DNA of 64,000 bases, taken from positions 1-64,000 of the forward strand of contig BBXU01000559.1 of the NCBI GenBank assembly GCA_001598975.1, read 5' to 3'. Position 1 is the first letter of the stretch; every line of letters begins with the position of its first letter. The notes under the pieces are model-generated. The model was not told where the DNA came from. It did not search any database and saw nothing but the letters and a program-made list of their open reading frames with translations. A program made the translations under genes and the position numbers. The stretch is from Parachlorella kessleri. Its lineage: Eukaryota > Chlorophyta > Trebouxiophyceae > Chlorellales > Chlorellaceae. Shown piece after piece: positions 1 to 11,947 of the stretch.

Positions 1-312
1 ACATCATGCCTTGCCTCCCCGGCGGCTGACCTGGTCAGGTTTAGTGGGTTCACGCTCCAGGCGCCCCTGCGGAGGGTCCCATCTGCCGCAGGCAGCGGCT
101 GGGGGTGCATGAGGTGCACGCTGTGCTGCTGCCCCCCCCTCCGCATCCACGCCAACTGCCCACCCTCTGTCCCCTCTGCATGCTCGCCTTCCTCCTGGCC
201 TGCTCAGGCGACCCCAGGTGTGCCCGGTCTGCCAGAGTTTCCGTGCCCGGTTGTCCCCCATGTTGCCCGTGCTGGCCCTCCCCCCTTTGTCTAAGTTTTG
301 TTTATTTTGCAG

Positions 313-1538
313 GGTGGGTCCCTCATGGTGGTGGACCCGAGCCTGAAGGAGGAGGCGGCCAGCAGCGGCGGCCTGACGGTGACGCTGAACCTGCACGGGG
401 AGCTGTGCGCGGTGCAGAAGGCCAAGGGCGTGGGCCTGCCCGCGTCCGAGATCATGCGGTGCATACGCGTGGCAGGGCAGAAGGTGGGGTGGCTGGTGGT
501 GGGGTGGGTGGGTGTGCCCTGCCCCGCCGCGGGGCCCAGAGTCGCTGCTGGGCACGCTGCCAAGGGGGGACTCATCCGCAAGCTTGCCTCTCTCTGTGCT
601 TGATGCGGGCATGTAAAGAGGAGGGTATGTGTGGGATGGTGCGGCGGCCGGTCTGAGGGCAGGGAAGCCCACCCACCAGCACCAGCAGGGTCAACCCTGC
701 TTACCCTGGGCCCCGGCCACTTAGCGCAGCTCCTCCTCACCACCCACCTGCCACCCCTCTGCAGGTCGAGGACCTGACAAACAAGCTGAAGAAGGCGCTG
801 GAGGCACATGCTGTAGCACGAGTGCAGGCGCGCGTGCGGCGGCGGGCCGCGCCAGCAGACATCCCCCTCGGCCACCTGCCAGGGCAGGCGCCGGCGCCCG
901 AGGGGGCGCAGCATGCGCAGCAGGCTGGCCTCACGACGCAGCAGGCACAGCTCGCCGGTGATGCTGCGGCAGGGCTGCCGCGGCCGGTGCAGGAGATTCT
1001 CCGGGCCCTGGAGAAGGAGGAGGGGGATGCGGATGGGGCCATGGGGATGGCATCCGATGAGGAGGATGAGCAAACAGTGCATGCAATGGAGGAGGAGGAG
1101 GCAGGCACAGGGGCGGCCAACGGGGCTGGTGGTGTGGGGGCGGCGCTGCCTGGTGGTAGCAGCGGGGGGAGGGATGCGCCCTGGAGGGACGGAACGGGGA
1201 TGCAACACTCCACCGAGCCACCAGCAACAGCAGCAACAACAGTACCCTTTGGGGATAGTCCTAGCGTAGGGCAAGTGCTCGACATGCAACAGCAGCGGCA
1301 ACATGACGGGCAGCAGCCCAGCAGCCAGGGGCGCAAGAAGGCAAAGCGTGTACGGCGGGCGTCGCAGCCGGGCGCTGCCCCGGAGGGTGCGGACGAGTTT
1401 GAGGCCATAGCAAGCCTGATTGCCGGCGCGGGCGGGAGAGGGCAGCAGGGCGGGCTGGAGGCCGCGGTGAAGCAGCGGCAGGGCGGCCAGCGGGGGAAAC
1501 CCGTGGGCAAGCGGCAGACAGAACGCAGCGGCAGTTGA
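313..1538 (+). CDS. RRP45: Exosome complex core subunit RRP45 (EXOSC9-like), 3' part
   Basis: This is the C-terminal part of a RNase PH-like ring subunit of the RNA exosome, which processes and degrades RNA in nucleus and cytoplasm. Two exons are clear: 313-483 and 765-1538 (TGA), joined in phase 0 by a GT-AG intron. Exon 313-483 encodes GGSLMVVDPSLKEEA, then VTLNLHGELCAVQKAKG, which matches the RRP45/EXOSC9 stretch VDPxxxEExxxxGxxxVxxNxxGxICAIQ. The second exon begins VEDLTNKLKKALEAH, the last conserved helix of the family. After that comes about 230 residues of acidic, Ala/Gln-rich tail that I expect to be disordered. The upstream exons are missing or unresolved: one may lie around 100-200, where PLRIHAN resembles the plant PLPLxIHH segment, but I could not fix its frame. 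The RNase PH catalytic residues are not visible because that part lies outside the window. Confidence 0.8.
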
Positions 1539-1639
1539 AAGAGGCGATGCGTTTACCAAATTGTGAATGGGCTGTCAGCTAGCTGAGTTTGGTACGTTGT
1601 ATGGCCTCTCGGTGCGCGTTGCCACCAGGCTGCCCATCT

Positions 1640-1644
1640 TGTAA
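1640..1644 (+). terminator. TGTAA polyadenylation element of RRP45
   Basis: TGTAA lies about 100 bp after the RRP45 stop codon. Green algae commonly use TGTAA as the near-upstream polyadenylation element, so this is a plausible 3'-end signal. It is a short motif that also occurs by chance. Confidence 0.4.
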
Positions 1645-3412
1645 GATCGTGTGGCTGCGCTGTCTACTGGCTACTGCAGTGCATAATCAGGTGCTGTTCC
1701 TGATTAGGACTGCTGACCTAGCAATGCCAAGGGTGTGCAGGAGCTGAAACGTTGTAGCATGCATCAACCCTTATAGGGGTAGGGTCACAGTATGCTCAGC
1801 CGTAAGGTCGCTGGTGGTTTGTTGAGGTTGGTTGCAGACTTAGGGGTGACTGTACCGACAAGTTGGATGATATAGGCAATGTGAACAGCATTATCCTGCT
1901 GCATCTCGGGACCTCATGTGACTGCTGTGCATCCAGTACTATTTACCAGAGGAAACCAACATCGTCCTCACACTCACACCAGCGCTGCGACAACGCAGCA
2001 AGATCATGGGTCAGCAACATCCAGCCACCACACAAGGGTTGACGACACGCAATCGCGCAATGGTGGAAAGAAGAGTGAAATAATACATCTTGAAAAGGCG
2101 TGGTCTTACCAAAGCCCAGAAAGAAAGCGGGTACACCGCACATGGCTATGGATTGAGGGCATGTATTTCACTGCTATGTTTCGAGGTACCAAAGCCAGGT
2201 GAGCAGCAAGCAGAGACAAACTCAGTAACGGAGGATGGGTATCTTATCGTGGGCCAAACCGCACTGGAATGTACAATGGCCACCATTAGGCTACAAATGA
2301 GCACAGGTCTCGCATGAGGCCTGCCAAACAATCGTCTACGGCATCTGTAGGAACAAGGCTGTGTAGGTGCGCCTGAATGGGGAACATCGGAGTAGCACAA
2401 GGAGGAAGATCACTATGGAAAAAATATATCAGCAGCAAAGCGAACCTGCATCAGATGTATCATCTAAACATAACGGAAAACACGCCCGGTCTGTGACCCC
2501 ACCTAATCTACAGCTCCCAAGCATTGCTTGATGATACACACGCCCCATGTCAAGTCGAACCCGCCACCCCGCTGACCAGTGTCTACTACAGAAGGTAAGT
2601 TTCAAACCACACCAGAAAGGCAGTCAAACCACATCAGAAAGGCAGTCAAAAGACATAAGAGCGGCTTCAGCGGCCACGTTCGATCAACATTGTATCACAT
2701 CAGCATCATATGATATCAGCATGATGACAGGTCGATTCGGTCCAAATACACAAATAAAATCGACCAGCCATCCAAGACCCCACAACATCTTCTCATCATC
2801 AAGACAAGGTCGTCATTTTTAAGCAGCAAAGACCAAAACGCGTCCTTTCCACACTTGAGTACAAACAGCTTTGAGAAACCACACGAGCACTGTTGACCAT
2901 GGCCAAGACCAACTACAACAAAACAAGTAAAGGTAAAGCAAGGTATTGTTGATCGGCAGTCATGCGCAGGTGGAAAGAGTCAGTGACATTGTTTTGCCCA
3001 CTCCCAGGCACCCAACTTCCTCTTCAGACATAGCAGCGAAATATGGGGCCACCACTCATCAATCATCAATGCGTTGGTTTGCAAATCGGAGGTTTGCAAG
3101 AGGGTGTTGACTCTGTTTTGTGTTTATGCCCTAAGAGTGAGTCAGCTGCCGAAGGCCCTCTGCTACCAGAAAGCGTACAAGGACCAGGAACTAGGAAACA
3201 GAAAGCACGGAAATCTGAGCAGGAACTGAAACCCGTCGCGGTGGGCAACCAAACTTTGAGAGGGGGGTCCCCATATCGACATTAACCTAGGCACCCCACA
3301 CGGGGGGTAGCCCGAGACACTATATCATACACCATGCTACACCCAGTGCTGTAACCACAGCAGGGCGTGGCCAGGCAGCACCAGCTTGTGAGACACCAGG
3401 TATGCATGGTTC

Positions 3413-3440
3413 GTGTGCCGGACCTGCCGGTCCGGCACAC
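3413..3440. repeat. Perfect inverted repeat, 11-bp arms, 6-nt loop
   Basis: GTGTGCCGGAC, then CTGCCG, then GTCCGGCACAC. Both arms match exactly and the stem is GC-rich. It sits just past the stop codon of the MYB gene, within its likely 3' UTR, so it could fold in the transcript or be a remnant of a small inverted-repeat element. Confidence 0.7.
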
Positions 3441-3481
3441 CAGATCCCAGGGACACCTACCGGGTGCACCTGGCATGGGGC

Positions 3482-5337
3482 TTACATCGTGCTACGTTCG
3501 CAGCCGGTGGTATCCGTCTCGCTGTCAGTCTCCGTGGTATGGCAGCCATCCAAGTCCTTGGCCCCGGCCTCGCCGCCAGCTCCGTTGTTACAAGCTGCAG
3601 CTGCCAGCATGGCCAGCCCCTCAGGCATGGCGCCCCACAAGGGAGGTACCGGCCTGGCCGCCGGCTGCCGCTGCTCAACCGATGGCTCTGCAGCCGCCTC
3701 CGTCACTGGCTGCAGCTTCCGTTTGGCCAGGCTGCCATGCTCTGAGCGCGCCTGGGAACTTGACGGTTGCTGAGGCTGAACTGCAGCCGTACTGTAGAGT
3801 GCTGGGGGAGGTGTTGGGGTCGCTCCCCGCAAGGCTGCTGCAGCAGAGCCAGCAGAGCCTGCTGGCTGGGCTTTGGCATGGCTGCTAGCGTGCATCTGCT
3901 CCCGCATCTCAAGTAGCCTGCGTGGAACACAGCAAAGGTTTACTTCCACTTGAACTAACACGCCTTTACGTTACACATCTAACATGCCTCCACCCCAACA
4001 GAGCAAACAAGAAAGCTGGTCCCTGACGGTACGGGCCAGCCACAGGAGAGCACGCAGGCCTTGGTTCCGTCCAATGCGTAGGAGGCCCCACCTGAAAAGC
4101 TGCTGCTGACGAGACGTGGGACGTGGCAGCGTCCTTGGGCGCGTCGAGGCCCGGCCGTGGCTGCTGCCTGACGACCGCAGGGGGCGGGCAGGGCTGCCAG
4201 TGCCCCTGCTGTCCCTGCTGCTTGGCGGCGAAGGCTCCTCTGCGTGCTGCGCCAGCTCCTGTGCTGGGCTCATCGGCCCCACCGGTAGGATCGGCAGGCT
4301 GGCAGCCTGCTGACTGATGGGCGGCGGGAGCCAGGGCGGCATCCCCAACGGAATCCCCATCACCACGCTGCCTGCAACTGGCTGGCCCAGAACGCAGGCC
4401 GCGCTGGGCTGGAGGGATAAGGGCTGCTGCATGGGCTGCTGCTGCTGCTGTGGGAGGAGCGGAAAAGTTCTGGACGCGTCCCGAGCAGCGCTGACGGGGG
4501 CTGAGGGTGTCGCCATCGTAGCTTCCTCGACTGCTGAGAAACGGCTCCGACGCTTGGTGGAGCCCGATACGCGCAGAAAGTGCTTCTGCGCATGGCTGGC
4601 AACCTGGGTGGCCGTGCGGCTGGGTACATAGTACTTGGCTATGGACTTCCACTGCCCCTGCACAGCGGCGTTAGTGTTCAGCTGTTAATACCAAGCACTA
4701 GTCTTTGGACCAGGTGCATTCAGAGCCTAACGTCTGTCTGTGCACCCTTTCCACCTTGAGACGGCCGCATATCTGTTCACGACCAGCCCAACAAGAACAG
4801 GCTGTGTCTGAAAAAACTATGGCTGTCTTGTAGAGCTGATCAAACGTACAACCGAACGGACAAGGCAACATGGGCAAAGACGACAAATACGAGCCTGCCA
4901 CCACAAAGAAATAAACACTTGCCTTTCCAAGCCGCGCCAGCCCTTGAAGGAACGCCAGGTGCTCCTCTGCGGGGGGGACAAACCTATCTGTCAGTAGACC
5001 AGCTAGGCTAGACGAACATTGCATGCTCCCACGGTCGCAAACCACAGGGCTGCGTCCGCCTCATCATCCAGCTTCCGGGGGGTCACACACCTTCTGTCCA
5101 GGGCTCCCCCTTTTTCGCGGACTGCCTGCTGCTGTTGGTGCCTTTCCCTTCATGACGACTGCGTTGCTGTTCTTCGTGCAGGACCAGCTTAGGCGGCAGC
5201 TTAAAGTCACCGGGCTGCTGCAAAGGGAAATCCATATACAAGCAACGGCATATAGACAGCAGGCGACGTCCACACTGATGTTCTGTGGGTGGCACCCGAT
5301 AGAAACTCGATAAACAAGATGACGCGCAAGCTTTCAT
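3482..5337 (-). CDS. Single-repeat MYB transcription factor, SHAQKYF class
   Basis: Predicted DNA-binding factor of the plant/algal one-repeat MYB type, acting in the nucleus. Exons on the minus strand: 5337-5091, 4966-4923, 4657-4092, 3917-3482 (TAA), giving about 430 residues. Joining exons 1-3 restores one MYB repeat: PWTEEEHLAFLQGLARLGK, then GQWKSIAKYYV, then SRTATQVASHAQKHF. This contains both conserved tryptophans, the TATQVASHAQK third helix and the class signature. Downstream is a basic STKRRSRFS patch, then a long Gln/Pro/Ala-rich region and a short RLLEMREQMH helix. Intron 2 has a GC donor (AAAG/gcaagt at 4922) and is needed to keep the frame. The start is uncertain: ATG 5337 is the first in-frame ATG I see, ATG 5235 is an alternative, and an upstream exon is possible. 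The target genes cannot be inferred. Confidence 0.85.
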
Positions 5338-6010
5338 TCTAGACGTGGCGGGAAGCTTCGGCGGCGTAGTAGTTCCATGATCAATCACGGCCTATACTTG
5401 GGAGCGAACTGTTTGTGTGAGGAAACTCTTCTATTGGATTGATTGTGCTTCTATTTCTTGTGCTGGTTTTTAGTACGGGTGCTAGGTAGTGCGAACAGGG
5501 AGTAAGAGTTGGGCTGTTCTAACTGTTAAAGAGGGCAGGACGTAGGATGCGCCTGAGTCTTGCCTGAGTTCTGTTTCAGTAGTTTTATTGTGGTCAGGGT
5601 GCAAGAGGTCATAACTCCGGCTCTGCTAATGTTTTAGGGTGGAGGTGTGCCAGAAAGGGTGGCAGGCCTTGAAGCTACTTTGCTTTCGATCCTTGGCAAG
5701 TTGCTAAGCAGTGAGGCAGTGTGATGGCTTCTGAAAGTCTGCACGCTGACATTAAGCTCTTGGGCAAAGATTTGACCTGCCTGCTGATTGATGCAGCTGT
5801 CCCCTTCATGTCACGTGTATTTCCCTTCTTAAGTCAGGTCTGGAGTGTGGGATGGAGATACCCCATCCCACTGGGGAAGCACAACCACCTTCCCTCCCCG
5901 ACCTTGCCTTGTAATCTTGCATCATGCCTCGTTCACGCCTCACCACCTGAATCACCAAATTATAGATTAGGGAACCCAACAGCTCCAATCTGGCAGTTCG
6001 AAGGCCGACC
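5338..6010. other. Intergenic region between MYB and DNAAF2 genes
   Basis: No gene seen. It should contain the MYB promoter and the DNAAF2 3' UTR. At about 5476-5514 it carries a diverged, inverted copy of the dispersed repeat found at 7776 and 58682. Confidence 0.45.
5476..5514 (-). repeat. Dispersed repeat, diverged copy (inverted)
   Basis: GGGTGCTAGGTAGTGCGAAC followed by AGGGAGTAAGAGTTGGGCT is close to the reverse complement of the core of the repeats at 7776-7842 and 58682-58749. There are several mismatches, so this copy looks older. The family is described in the findings. Confidence 0.5.
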
Positions 6011-9000
6011 TCAATCCAGTTCAGTGATTAGGGAGGAGATCAGCACTGGGTACCCGCACCCCAGAAAGGGCAGGTCAGCTCCTGGCCGTAACCTTGTGCC
6101 AGTTGCCATGCCAGTGGCGTCCTGGCTGCTGTCTGGCCAGCCAGCAGCTGCTGCGCAAGGCATATCATTCTCCGCTTCTACAGGCGCACGTAACAAGCTG
6201 ACGCCCTGGGAAGAGCAACCGCCCTGCTGCTCCCACTGGTCCGCTTTCACTGCTGCCTGGCTATTCAGCAGATAGAGTCCCTGAAAGTGATCAGCCGCTG
6301 ACTGCTCAAGCAAGCCGCAGCAACCTTCACCACGCCAGCCTGCCTGCTGCCCCGCCTCCAGCCTGTCGCCACCAAGTGCCACTGCCTGCTCATCAAGCCC
6401 AGCGTGGATATCCAGCCAACGCTGCCGGCTTTCTGTTACTGCGCTGCCCCCAGTAAGCCCGGGAGCTGCGCTGCATTGTTCGGTGGAGCTGCTGTCCACA
6501 CCGTCCCTGATCGATGTGCTCCCCATGCCGTCAGCTGCCATGGCTGGCATCACCTCAGAGCTCTGTACCTGCTCTCCTTCACTGGCATTTCCCACCGCAC
6601 GTCCAGAGCAGTTGCCTTCTGCGCCTTCCGAACCTGCTTCTTGCTGGGCTGACCCTGCTGTTGATGTGTCACTGCCTGATGCATGCAGTGGCGGCTGCTC
6701 CACAGGTAGCACCACCTCCAGCTTCTGCCTGGCTTTAAGGTAGCGCGCGGAAGCAGCCTGGTCATTGACAGGGTAGGGCAGGCGCAGCTGCAGGCGGTAA
6801 CTGCCTGTCACTACCATGTCCAGCTGGCTGTTGGACAGCAGTACGTCTACGGTGGCAAGAGATTCCACCCCTGGGAGATCTATGCGAACCACCAGCTCCT
6901 GCATGACGTTGCGTTGTCACGTGAGTGCTGTCATCCCAGCATTAAATGGCTTCTGCCTGCTTCTGTATGCAGCCGACTAACTTCCAGAAGGACTTGAACA
7001 GCGTACTGCATGTCTTCCAGGCTGCAGTCACATCACCCACCTTGGGTCGGCCGCTCTCTAGGTGCAGGCCTCTGCCAGCATCTCCCCATGCCTGAGCTGC
7101 CAAGTCCACCCTGCCTCGATGGGAGACGGTGTAATGCGGCTCCACCTCAGCAGCAGGAGCTACTGTCGCCTGCTGCTGTGCCTTGCTACCAGTCTCGAAT
7201 GTACTGGGGTGCTGGGCAGGGCCTGCCTGAGCTTGAGGGAACTGGAAAGTGCTGCGGGAGGCAAGCTTGTCACTGCCATAAGTAGTAGCAGTGCTGCTGC
7301 TTTTGTTGCCACCACCGTCAATGCTGCTGGTGGTGCTGGTACTGCTAAGCTCCTCTATGAGGGCTTTCGCCCCACCAGACTTGCTTGTAGTCGCAGCACG
7401 GGAAGGTAGGAATTTCGGGGGATCCGCCTTGCAAGCTGTGGCCTTGCCACCAGGCTGCCCCACGTGGGTGCTGCTGTCTCCACCCTTTACGGTGATAAGT
7501 GGCGGCTTGAGTACGCCGGGTGTCCCTTTGTATCGCAATTTAGGGCAGCTGTACCTGCAAGCAGTGCAGGATGCGCAAAACGTTAATGGGCGAAGCCACG
7601 GTCTGTGAAACTGACATATGTATGTGAAACATGTCCCTGGGTTGATGGTAAGCAGCCTGCAGCGAAAAGCATGGCACTCACTTGCGGCTCAGCCGACAGC
7701 TGTCGTGCTCCTCTATGCGGTCAATAACGGCATCCACCAGCAAATCCTGCAGACAACAAGCATAACAAAGAGTCCAGCCCTGTCAGTCCAGTCCAGTCCA
7801 GCCCAGCTCTACTCCCTGTTGCACTACCTGCCACCCATGCTAGTCTAGTCTAGTCTAACAGCGTAGTGCCACCTGACCATGCTGAGTCCCCCAAGTGGGG
7901 CCAACAAAAGCCAGGATGTACTATGCCCACAAACCACAAGATCCAAGTACCAATTCTTAATGGCATGCACCACCCCGTCCGGACGGGGAAACCAACAAAA
8001 GCACAACCAAAGGTCTATCCTACCAAGCTTCTCCATGTGTCCCTCATAGCACAAGCACTAAGCTAATTGAAGGCAACCCGCGAGCCGCCCTCAGCGTTCG
8101 TTTTGTCCTGATGCTGCCGTCTGGTCCCACCCAAGTCCAGCTGCTTCAGATGCTCCTCATAGACCTGGGGTAGCAAAGGATTGGCAAGCCGCCCCCGCCG
8201 CCCCACCCCGTCTGGCAGAGTGGCCCACAAGATGCACTTAGCTAAGCGAGTCTGGCATGCTAATAACAAAGAAGGAGGTCAGGAGAAACTGCAAATCTGC
8301 GAGATCGGACATTTCTCTGGGACTTCATTCCATCAAGCTTCCCTACTGAACGATGTGCCAAATCCAACTACAACCTCAGAAGTGTAGCCTCGTGGCTGGA
8401 ACCCCATATGGGACATGGCCGCTAGCCACACCTTGACGCGTTGCTCTGTAGATGCTGCCATCACTGCTGCGGGATGAACTACCGCATCGCACACACGGCA
8501 GTCGGCACCCTGCTTGTCCTGGCCAGGCCTCAGCGGCCCAACATGCAGTGGAAACTCCCACAGCACGCCAGACCGGCCACTGGCAGGATCTGTGGCGGGC
8601 TTGGAGGCAGCGTGTGCAACTGCAGGGTTGCACGAAAAGGAAGCCATCGAGACCAATGGAACTTGCGAGAGCAGATGCCTGTGGAGAGGTTGGTGCAATT
8701 AATGCCAGGATTCATGCATGACCAGGACGGCTTCATGACACTAATCACCTTGTCCGAGGTGCAAATGTTGATGAAGACCTTGCAGCCGCCGGCTATGGGA
8801 AGTGTCTTGAAAACAAAGGAGGGCTCAGGAGCAGCCACGATGACACCCTTGCCGAGCAACTCCTCAGCTGCGCCCTGAGCCTCTATCTGACGTAGATACT
8901 GCTCAGCCTCCTGTTTGGTCTGTGGGTCCGCAAGGCTCTCAGCATAGTCTGCCAGCAGCTGGGAGATGGAGGGGTCCTTGATGGCCTGCGACAGCCTGTC

Positions 9001-9130
9001 TGCCTCCTGCAAGCTGGCGCAGCGACGCGATGATGGCGACGGATTTAAGTAGCATCGCCTCTGCCATCAGCAGTGCTTGTGTCTGTGCGTTCACCTGGCG
9101 AGAGAGGTTCAGATCCTTGAGGGCGTTCAT
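6011..9130 (-). CDS. DNAAF2: Kintoun / PF13-type axonemal dynein preassembly factor (PIH1 family)
   Basis: Cytoplasmic HSP90 co-chaperone-type protein needed to assemble axonemal dynein arms. Exons (minus): 9130-9095, 9006 to about 8742, about 8661-8432, 7746-7682, 7554-7041, 6898-6011 (TGA); about 665 residues. The N-terminal part has the Kintoun pattern LLADYAESLADP, then the PIH1 core FKTLPIAGGCKVFINIC and WEFPLHVGPLRPG. Joining exons 4 and 5 gives YSCPKLRYKGTPGVLKPP, the conserved end of the PIH domain. Exon 5 holds HYTVSHRGRVDL, typical of Kintoun rather than of shorter PIH1D proteins. Exon 6 starts with the CS-like domain (ELVVRIDLPGVES, then LRLPYPVND), followed by a long Ser/Gly/Gln tail. 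The exon 2/3 junction is my weakest boundary, since no strong donor/acceptor pair is in phase. The intron between exons 3 and 4 contains a dispersed repeat. Confidence 0.87.
7776..7842 (+). repeat. Dispersed repeat copy inside DNAAF2 intron
   Basis: The segment from AGCCCTGTCAGTCC through CTACTCCCTGTTGCACTACC to CCCATGCTA is nearly identical to 58682-58749, apart from small indels. It is followed by TAGTC tandem units and then by a second block (7876-7990) that resembles 30709-30810, so the whole element may span roughly 7776-8000. It lies in an intron and encodes no protein I can see. Confidence 0.7.
7973..7988. repeat. 16-bp perfect palindrome
   Basis: CCCCGTCCGGACGGGG is fully self-complementary and sits just after a GGCATGCACCAC motif near the right edge of the dispersed repeat in the DNAAF2 intron. 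It may mark the end of that element. Confidence 0.55.
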
Positions 9131-10333
9131 CCTGACTTTGGCCTCTCAGGTCCGGTGGGGCAGCACAACAGGGCAAAGGAAGCGCAGCACACATAAATAT
9201 TCCGCTCCTTGTCTGATAGGCTACTCAGGCTGCTTTCGGCTACTTTGGCCGACAAACCAAGGCTTTCCATGACTCATCCTTCGCGCCCTTGGATCTCTTT
9301 CAAGTTCGCCCACAGTTCCATGTCACCGTCAGGAAGATTCAGTGGCTAACTCAGCTTTCGTCTCACGTGAAGTACGCCTCGCACTGCTGCAAGGGCGTCT
9401 TCACACGAGATCTTGAAGGTACCTCCAGTAACATCATCAGCAACAACTTGCTTCACTACAAGTTTCACCACACTTTTTCTCTTGGAGTCTTTTGCCTTCC
9501 CACCATCAAACGTACTCACGTACGTTCATACGTGCAGGGGAGGTGAGTGGGATTAACAACATGGCGGCGTGCCTGAGGCTTTGTTAGAGCCCTGCCTGCC
9601 AAGGCACGAGTTATCGTTTATATTGCAAGCAGCATGCCAGTTGCAAAATTGTCTGGCTGGGAGGTTTTGTCATATGACACATCTGTCCACGTCGGCATCT
9701 CTCCAGGCCGCGTCTACGCAGCTAACCTTTTCAGCGGATCACATTTGAGCTATCCTTATCAAGGTTTAATCCCTGAATAGTTCGGGGGATACAAACACCT
9801 GCCGGGCGCAACACCTGCTCAGCTGGGCACACAATCGGAGTTGCTTCACTCGTAGGCCCCTCGACACCCTGATGTCCGTTGCAGCTATCCAGTTTAGCTG
9901 CCAGCAGCCGTGAGATACCACATGGGGTTCCTTTTAAGCTCGCCGGTCAGGTAACTGGTCATCCGTCTTGGAAGGAAACGCCAGCCAGCCGTCGCCAGGC
10001 AGGCCCGGCTCCAGCTTCAATAAGATTTGCTTTGCTTTCAGGGCAACACAGCCTCAGCTAGCTAAGGCACAACTCAGGACGAGGCCTGCCACCAGGAGCT
10101 TGCCAGCCAGGTGCTCAGGTGCAACCCTCGCACCAGTAGCAGCCCCGGCAAACCGTATGGAGCAAACACGGAACTGGGCAGCAACGACAGCCCATATTCC
10201 AGGTTGGGCCTCTCAAAGTAGTGCTTGGTGCTCTTGCTCTTGGTCAGCTTTTCCAGTGAGCCTGGCCATCACATCCCCCTGTTCACAGGGACGACGTGCA
10301 GTTGAATGCTTGCTGAGCGCTCTCCCTGCAGGT
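9131..10333. other. Shared upstream region of DNAAF2 and PP2C
   Basis: Head-to-head intergenic interval that should hold both promoters and 5' leaders. The PP2C frame stays open upstream to about 9968, with an in-frame ATG at 10157, so some of this may be PP2C coding or 5' UTR. A good acceptor (ctccctgcag at 10332) lies directly before ATG 10334, which suggests a 5' UTR intron. I recognise no TATA box. Confidence 0.4.
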
Positions 10334-11947
10334 ATGGCTGCTGCTGTCACCGCTGCTGGGGTGCACAACAGAGCCACCAAGCCGCAGAACCAGGATGCCT
10401 TTGTCCTGGAGCGGCTGCAGCCTGCGAGCCAGCCACAGGCCGCCCTGCCGGCCGCCATCCTTCTGGGCGTCCTAGACGGCCACGGCCCCAACGGCCACTT
10501 GGCAGCACAGCACATCTCTGCTCAGCTGGCAGCTGTCGTGAGGGAGCGTGCTGCACAGGCGCTGGCTTGCCCCCGCCCCCGCGACAGCGTCCTCTGGTGG
10601 GAAGCGGAGTTCCTTGTCAGCATCTGCAACCGGACCGGGAGCAGCTGGGGAGCGCTGGGGGCCGAGGCGTGCGGTGCAAGCAGCTTGTCGCAGGACCAGG
10701 CGAGAGATGCGCTGGAGCAAGCCTTCAGCCAGGCAGCCCAGTCCATCGCGACGGTGGAGGGGTGTGACTTCTCGCTGTCGGGCGCAACAGCCGTCGCATG
10801 CCTAGTGCTGCCTGACAGGTGGGCTGCTGATGTCGCGCTTGGAGTAACGGCGCATAGCATCGCCAAAATGATTTTGCCTGGTGAGGGCGCAGTCCGCTGG
10901 CCTGCTCTGCAATCCACGGTGTTCGGGCAGCAGCCTAGTACCTGCCGTGCTGTGTGCCTAGGATGGCACACATAAGCTAGCTGCCACTGAGTGTGACGGC
11001 CAGCAGCAACATTCGACATGATGCAGACGCTGCCCGCCTGCGCTCCTGGTTGCAGTGTGGTGGCTTTGTGGTGCGGCGACTCGAGGGCTGTGGTGGGGCG
11101 GCGGGGCCTGGATGGCTCCTGCATAGCCACGCCGCTCACCAGGGACCACAAGCCGGGTGACCCCGAGGAGGTGGCACGCATCAGGGCTGCCGGCGGACGG
11201 GTGGTGCGGGCGCAGGACAAGTCAGGGAACCCCATAGGCGAGTCGGGGGAGCCTTGCGCCTGCGCTGTTGGACGGCGGGTGGGTGCGGGTCACGTCAGCT
11301 TGTACCGGGCTGGCGTGGAGCCCTGGTCCGCACCTGCAGCAGTGGAGACGGAGTGCGTCGTAGGCAGCCCACAACGCGTCGTCGACCAGGCCAAGTACCT
11401 CACGGCGGTCTCCCTTTCGTCACAGGCTTGCAAGGCAGAGCAGTGGTGGTTAGGTGCCTGGTAGGGAAGTAGAGCATCAACGATGGCCTTGAGAAGCCAA
11501 TGCTGCTTGCCTGCAGGGCCGTGTCGGGTCACGCCCAACGTCCCACCTGGCATGCCGACGCCCGGCCTGTCAGTCGCCCGCGCCTTTGGGGACCTAGCCA
11601 TGTCCAGCTGCGGCATTCTCCCCCTGCCAGAGTTTGCGGTCCTGCCGCGCGGCACCGCGGCCGGCAGCAGCCCAGGGACACCCACAAGCATCACAAGCCT
11701 GAGGGCGACGCAGCAGGCGCAATATCAGAAGCTGGGCGGCCAGCAGGGCCCGCAGGAAGTGCTGGTGGCTGCCACGGATGGGCTCTGGGATGTTTTGAGC
11801 AACCAGGAGGCTGTTGAGCAGGCCTTCAGGGCTGGTAGCCCTGAGGAGGCAGCCCAGCTGCTGGTGGAGGTGGCCAGGGAGCGCTGGGCGGCCAAATCTT
11901 GCGGGCGCCATGCGGATGACATCACCGCCGTGGTTGCTTTCCTGTGA
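10334..11947 (+). CDS. PP2C-family Ser/Thr protein phosphatase
   Basis: Metal-dependent phosphatase removing phosphate from Ser/Thr. Exons 10334-10818, 11056-11237 and 11517-11947 (TGA) give 365 residues. PP2C motifs appear in order: NRATKPQNQDAF, then LLGVLDGHGPNG with the metal-binding DGH, LSGATAVACLVL, VVALWCGDSRAVV, VARIRAAGGRVVR, MPTPGLSVARAFGD, LVAATDGLWDVLS and, at the end, HADDITAVVAFL. The aspartates expected to hold the two metals are all present. About 40 residues rich in Ser, Gly, Thr and Gln are inserted before the ATDGLWD motif. Intron 2 uses a GC donor (CATAG/gcgagt at 11238); no GT donor I tested gives the conserved GPCRVTPNV reading. The start is chosen at ATG 10334, but in-frame ATG 10157 would add 59 residues. 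Substrate and location are unknown. Confidence 0.9.

Larger units (their letters stand above)
1539..3481. other. Convergent 3' intergenic region
   Basis: No supportable gene is seen between the converging RRP45 and MYB genes. The short open frames here lack family motifs and codon bias. The stretch from about 1900 to 3300 is visibly richer in A and T than the flanking exons. It holds a small direct repeat at about 2603-2650, two units of CCACAYCAGAAAGGCAGTCAAA, and a long inverted repeat at 3413-3440. Confidence 0.5.

Noticed and set aside
291..1559. Long minus-strand open frame opposite RRP45
   Set aside because: Shadow of the real plus-strand exons; no motif, and it crosses their introns.
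10522..11235. Minus-strand open frame opposite the PP2C gene
   Set aside because: Antisense reading of well-supported PP2C exons in GC-rich DNA.
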